A stretch of DNA of 64,000 nucleotides from Rhododendron vialii (lineage: Eukaryota > Streptophyta > Magnoliopsida > Ericales > Ericaceae), in the NCBI RefSeq assembly GCF_030253575.1, contig NC_080569.1, positions 6,077,501-6,141,500 on the forward strand, read 5' to 3'. The notes beneath the pieces were generated by a model. It was not told the origin of the DNA. It saw nothing but the letters and a program-made list of their open reading frames with translations, and ran no database searches. Positions 58,558 through 64,000 of this stretch are shown here, one piece after another; position 1 is the first letter of the stretch; each line of letters begins with the position of its first letter. The position numbers and the translations under genes were made by a program.

Positions 58558-61500
58558 TTACAAAAGTATATACATGTTATTCTTCTTAAATATCATAAAC
58601 TCACTTTCAAGGCAGCTCAGCAGTTCAAGCACAGACTCTTCTGCAGATCCATAGAAGTGCTTCAAAATATCAGAAAGTGAAACCTGCATATTGCAAACAT
58701 TATCGTCCATTTAAGCTTTCCTAGTCCGCAAGGAAAACAATAGGCAATAAGGACTCATTGATCATTTAAAAGTTATAGTGGACTAAATCACTCACTCCTT
58801 GATCGTAGTTCTTAATCCAGTTTAACAATGAACTCTCTGTTGCCCCCACTGCAAGAGGGTCTTCTTCTGCTGCATTCACCTTTTGGCGTTTGCTTAGTGA
58901 AAGCAGATCATCGTCATAGACCAGCGGAGCAGAGTCTGCTCCGTTACAGTTACCCAGAAAATTATGACCAGCAAAGTTTCCAGCTGGTCTTTTAGATTCA
59001 CAAGGTCCTTCCACGTGGCATGGATGACTGGATTTCTGTAGTAAATCCGATGTCTCATTACTTCTGCAGCTAGAGAGGTGACCAGGTGGAATTACTTCTT
59101 CTGGCGACATCCCCAAATCTTGCATTGCCAAACATGCCTTGATATGTGCATAAGTTATCTGGCAACATTAAGCATAGTTACCATTATCAAATTAGAGGAA
59201 ATAACAGGTGAAACCAGGCCTGTGTATCATATCGAAACCAAATATTTCCTATCAAGAAATGAAACTGTATGGTTCAGGTGCAAATAAAGGCCATAATTAG
59301 TCCATGTCTTGCCCTTGACTCAAATGTTTACTCACTTGAGCAACTGAGTAACTATATGAGTGGAAGCTTTATTTAAATAAGGTAGATTTCAGAGATGCTG
59401 TTGAAAAGGCACTACGTATATGTAACACAGTGGTTCTTAATTCATACTGCTCACCTCTTCTGGTAACTCATCTTTGATAGGCTTCAACTTGTCTTTTGAA
59501 CCAACTTTTAGGATGGCGGTCTGTATATGTCCATAAATCTCACATGTTAGTCCCATTTCCTCAAGGAGTCTGGCCCAATCAATTGGATATCCTTCTAGGG
59601 CAGCATCAACAACATATCCGGCAACGGTTCCTTCTTTTATTGGAGCTGGTCTACTAGGAACATTCTACAACCCCAAAAAAAATGCAGAAAAAGAATTAAA
59701 ACAATTAATGAAAAGAGCATTAAAATTAATCACATAAACTGTGGGTCGCCGTTGGCTACTTACAGCAATTTTTTGAAACGAGAGACCGTCCTCATGCCAC
59801 ATTTTCCAAGCTTCATATTTGGCTGGTGTTATTTTTCTGTCCGGCTTTGGTACTGCATGCATTGTTGATTTTGCAATAGTAGGTTGTATTTCCGTGATCC
59901 CGTCTAACGAAAGGTTTAAACGTTCCGATAGAGATTTAACACTTTGAATGAAACGATCCCCATACTTCGTCAAAAGGTGCTGCAGTATCATTCAGCCTTT
60001 GGTTCAGATACAGTTTAGAAAACTTGTTGCTGAAGTATTGGGGGGGAAAACCCATTAAAATCTAGGGTTCCTAAAATGAATTTTCTCACCATCAAGAGCA
60101 AAAGGTTCTGCTCCAATACTAATATAGTTGCCACTTATTTCTTCCTTCTACAGGTTGCTGTTTTTCCAACAAACAATTGTGGCTAAAACCATCTCTTTCA
60201 ACTCAAATCCAAAAGGTGTTCAACATCCTTGTGCTGCATCCAGGTCAACGGGATGTTCAGCAGGTTCTTTTGTCATTTTCCCAGTTCAACGTGTCCTAGT
60301 GAAAATTTATTCTTGAAACCTTGGGACATGAAAATGTATGCCCTCCATCCTTAATAGTGAATCAAACTACTAGTTAAGGATACAACATGATTGCACTTGA
60401 AAATCTATAACTTTCCAAAAGTACCCTTTAGATACCCATGGTGAGTTTGAAATTTGGATTTCAAATTCACAAGGGTAAGACGGGAATAATGTCAAAAATT
60501 GTCTTATTGACATTACAGAACGACCAAGTAAATGGAATAATGGACTAAAACTGAGGGATGGAAGGAGCATGTGAGTTAGACTTATCAGGATGTCTCCCCA
60601 CATCAGAATGCATGGAAGTGAGTAAATCTTTAAAAGTGAGTTAATCGCTCAGCCAATCAACTGAATATATACAAGATACATAATGTTAATGATTGACTAA
60701 GCAACCCGCACAAGAAATTTGCGGGGAGAAAACAAAACAAAATATGGGCGAGCACAACATGATCAAAGACAATAAACTAGGAGGAAAATAAAATGAAGAA
60801 TGTAGATATGGTATACCTGGTTGACACCATCAATGTTTGCCAGCCTCGCTTTAGTAGATGGCCTCGTCAATGCTATCTTTTTCAATGTTTGATCACCGCA
60901 TAAAGCATAACTGCAAGTGGAAATATTCAACAGCAGGAACAAAAATAGTTGCTTTCCTACAAAGCAGTTAGGAGTAGCCACTGTTGATTTATTACGAGAA
61001 CTTACGGAGCAGTTCCAACAGCTCTTGCAAGCTTCATTCTCTCTTCCAAGAGCATGTTATAGAGTTGTCCCTCAGCCTGAATCAGGAAAGAATGATTACC
61101 TCAATCGTAGTATGTTAGAGAGGAATGCAAAATAATCTTGTTAAAAGTCATAGAAGTTGAGTAAATATTGCCAAGCTATCATAAGATCGATCTCTTAGTT
61201 TAAATCTTATTCAAAGAAAAACTAAGTCATTAGTCAAAGGTAGCTTAACCAAATGAAATCTATGAAAAGGAATTGTGAGAGAAGAAAGCGCATCTTTGGT
61301 CAATCTCTTAACACTAATTTGAGATAATATGTGCAGCAATCAAACATAAAGAAACTAACAAGAAACTTACATGCGATTTCCACAATAGCAACGCGACAAC
61401 CAGAAAGAATGAAAAAGAGAAGGTTATGGTCGAAAAAGCACAAGAAAACAAGTCTACCTTTTTCCTACTTAAAATACTCTACAATCTATTCATTCCCTTT

Positions 61501-64000
61501 AGCAGGTTGGAAGCACAAACCTCTGACAGACCCTCATATTTTGAAGGAGCCAAACCATTGACCTCTCCAAATTCACTAAATTTGTTTCTGTGTTCCTCAT
61601 CACCAGACATTTCACTAGTCACCGGCAGAACCAACATAGGTTGATCATCAGGTTTGGAAGATCTCAGAAACTGCAATCCTTTAGGACTGACACTGGTCCA
61701 CAGAAAATACGTTTATTTCAGCACTCTCATTGCGTGTTCGATCAGAAAGATGCCTTGTTAGCTGCAAAGCTTAAGAATCATTAACTATTTAACTGATACC
61801 AGATGGCATGCTGATGCTCAAAAGCTACATTGACGACAAGAGGTGACAAAGATTTATATAAATGAATGCAATTAAATTAATAAATGAATTTCTGCGAGTT
61901 CATTGCTCACACGGTAAATAAATATTGGGGAAAAAATTACCTTACAATCTTAAATGTGTCTCTAATTGTCTCGGTCAAATAACCTGCACACATTGCAGAT
62001 TCTGCTAAGAAGCAGTCAAATAGAAATTATAAATGGAAAACTTAGAAACCTGGTTAGCCCTGCATTGCTTACAGAAAAAGTCTCCACTCTCCACATACAT
62101 ACCATGAGAAATTAATTGGTAAGCTAGAGCTTTCCACCAATTTGCTGATAACTCTTTCCCAAGCCCATGAAGTGGAAGCTTGTCAAACTGAGCATTGATA
62201 ATTTTCTTGGCCTGTGATGTGATGCACAAAGAACAGATGGAATCAGGAAAATAATTAGCAGAACAGCCATATGAGACAAAGCAAACAGTGATGAAGATAA
62301 TAAGATATTCATAAACCAAAAGACTGTCATTAACAACTAGATAGATAACTTTCTACAGATCCAAAATAGTTGAAAATTTCCTGTTCATCATCAAGATGTG
62401 GGAGAGTTATTTTGTGTTTCGTAGAACACCAGCACCAAATATAGTGAGGTGTACCCAAACTCTGTGAGACATTGAAAAACTCTGAGAGTTATTTTATTTT
62501 TGATCGACGCACAAAAATAAAACGAATTGCCTTCCCTTAAAAAATCCTATAGAAGTACCGAAAATTCCCTAAATTTTGGGCAAGAGGTCACTGTTACCAG
62601 GACCACCATAAAGTTGGATTGGCAACATGAGCTGCCTGTTGTACAACACCAATCTACCTCCACACTACTTAACAATATATTGCCAAGACAATATCTATAT
62701 GAAGCCGTTCAAGACACTGCATCCAACCATTTCAGGCTTTACTAGAGAGATGAAAGTGACCAACATTCAAGAGCATCAGTGATGGTAAAAATTCAAAAAG
62801 AAAACCATCCTTATCTGTATCTGAGGCAATAGTTAAATAGTTCCTCATGTCACAAGCTACCACATTTAGTCAAGGGTTTGGAAAAAAGAGTACCCAAGAG
62901 ATCAAGTTGCATAGCAATCAAAATCTCATAAAATATGAAGATTATGAGCTTCCTGTTGGTCCATGATTGAGTTATTAGTAGTAAATTCAAATATTTCAGC
63001 ATCCTCAAAACCCACGTGCATGTCTACATGCAACGTTGGTGGACCGGTTCATACTATACAAAAATGTTTTATTCTTAAAGGTGATTTGAAAATCTGTGGG
63101 GTGTTATCTACATAAAAGTGAAAGGTACAATTCAGTATCAGAAAAGCATTAAAGGTTACGAGTGATAAAAGAAAGGTGAACAACAAATAAAGCACAAAAA
63201 TGAAAAGCTGTTTCCACCAAGATCAAGCACTTAATGAACTTCCAATCTTAAGGTAATTGAATGGTCAAGAATCTGAAGTTTATATTGTCTAAGAGACTGA
63301 CTTCAGACACACCCCACAAAAAATAGAACAATGATTCAACTGCCCAGACATGCACACGAGCTATTTCAAAAAATGCAAATTATGCTGACAAAGCTTACTC
63401 GAGATCCACGAAGAACATCTATAGGCATATTGAGGCCCCAATTACCCCCACAAGACTGAATGCTTGAAATTAGAAGAAATGCTTCTCTAGACATGTCACT
63501 TTCCTTCCTTGAGGTGGTGCAGTTATCACAAGTTCCTGCAAACACGTATGAAGTAACAATCAAAGATTCATTTAGTAACAAATACCGGTTACAGTGTGGC
63601 ATTCTTTGGAGATCTTTGTTAGCAAATTCAGTATGGAAAGGAGTCCTAGGTATGAAAACGTTATCAACTACATTCTCACTGTCCCCACAGCTAAAGATGA
63701 CAAGATCCCAGACGAAATGACGAGTTCAATGACAATAGTTATGGTATGTGTGGAAGTTCGAGCTCTACCAACAAGATTCAACCAATATGCTATCATATGG
63801 ATATGATAGCATACGACATCATTTAAACATATTAACCATGTCCTTCATGTGACATCTCCCTATGGGGGAAGTATAGTTATATTATTATTATTCTGTTCCT
63901 GACATTTTTCCTTCTTCCCTTGAGATCTAGTTTTTCCTCTTGACATCTCACTGATAAAGCTCTCACCTGCATGGACAGTAAAGGAAGCAAGTAGCCTTAT
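58558..64000 (-). CDS. RecQ-family DNA helicase with WRN-type RQC, HRDC and C-terminal HTH (partial: 5' end outside window)
   Basis: Exons in the window (transcript order): >64000-63967, 63535-63399, 62211-62103, 61983-61941, 61692-61521, 61076-61006, 60910-60817, 59979-59764, 59664-59455, 59158-58796, 58683-58558; they join in one frame to the last 524 aa. Order of parts: end of the zinc module (IRLLASFTVHAGTCDNC), the RQC winged helix (IQSCGGNWGLNMPIDVLRGSRAKKI ... LPLHGLGKELSANWWKALAYQLISHGYL ... VSVSPKGLQFL), the HRDC domain (AEGQLYNMLLEERMKLARAVGTAPYALCGDQTLKKIALTRPSTKARLANIDGVNQ), then a helix-turn-helix region (TPAKYEAWKMWHEDGLSFQKIA...EGTVAGYVVDAALEGYPIDW) as in the tails of WRN and bacterial RecQ. 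An acidic linker with a possible basic nuclear signal (KRQK) precedes the last exon. The RQC reads most like human WRN. The motor domain lies upstream, beyond 64000. It unwinds forked or recombining DNA by family knowledge; its plant name is unresolved. Confidence 0.9.

Overview
This is plant nuclear DNA, most likely from a eudicot. The genes are rich in introns with GT/AG borders, the spacers are AT-rich, and short DNA transposons, tRNA-derived SINEs and (GA/CT)n tracts are common. All products are typical plant nuclear proteins. No prokaryotic, organellar or viral block was seen. The species cannot be fixed from sequence alone.

I reconstructed ten protein-coding genes exon by exon. Nine are complete, and in each the exon phases add up to one open frame. 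From left to right: (1) + strand, an auxilin-like J-domain protein for clathrin uncoating (1970-9192, 8 exons). (2) - strand, NdhV, a DUF2996 subunit of chloroplast NDH (11183-13323). (3) - strand, the MutY/MUTYH adenine DNA glycosylase (15306-18948). (4) - strand, oligoribonuclease (19857-24176). (5) + strand, TOM40, the mitochondrial import pore (31678-37201, 11 exons). (6) + strand, a CBSX3-type mitochondrial CBS-domain protein (44371-45916). (7) - strand, a UCHL5/UCH37-type ubiquitin C-terminal hydrolase (48120-50767). (8) + strand, a mitochondrial calcium uniporter pore protein (52679-55794). (9) - strand, a small LOB-domain transcription factor (56621-57157). (10) - strand, the C-terminal half of a WRN-like RecQ helicase (58558 to beyond 64000), whose helicase core lies outside the window.

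The genes are independent transcription units. UCHL5-like and MCU are divergent across about 1.9 kb between their start codons; auxilin/NdhV, CBSX3/UCH and MCU/LBD converge. Four products work in organelles (NdhV, TOM40, CBSX3, MCU) and two in DNA maintenance (MutY, RecQ). I see no evidence that this is more than chance.

Two large spacers, 25.7-31.6 kb and 37.2-43.1 kb, are built mainly from repeats. The most striking is a nested palindrome of about 990 bp (26741-27730): outer arms enclose two tandem foldback units. Others are a 1.2-kb Mutator-like element with a clean 9-bp target duplication (28468-29676), a 98-bp minisatellite, a MITE nested in another element, SINE and LINE fragments, and several foldback MITEs. 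I found no clearly undescribed multi-gene system. The best leads are the nested palindrome, the WRN-type RecQ gene, and a possible 15-nt in-frame micro-exon in CBSX3 flanked by a duplicated splice donor.
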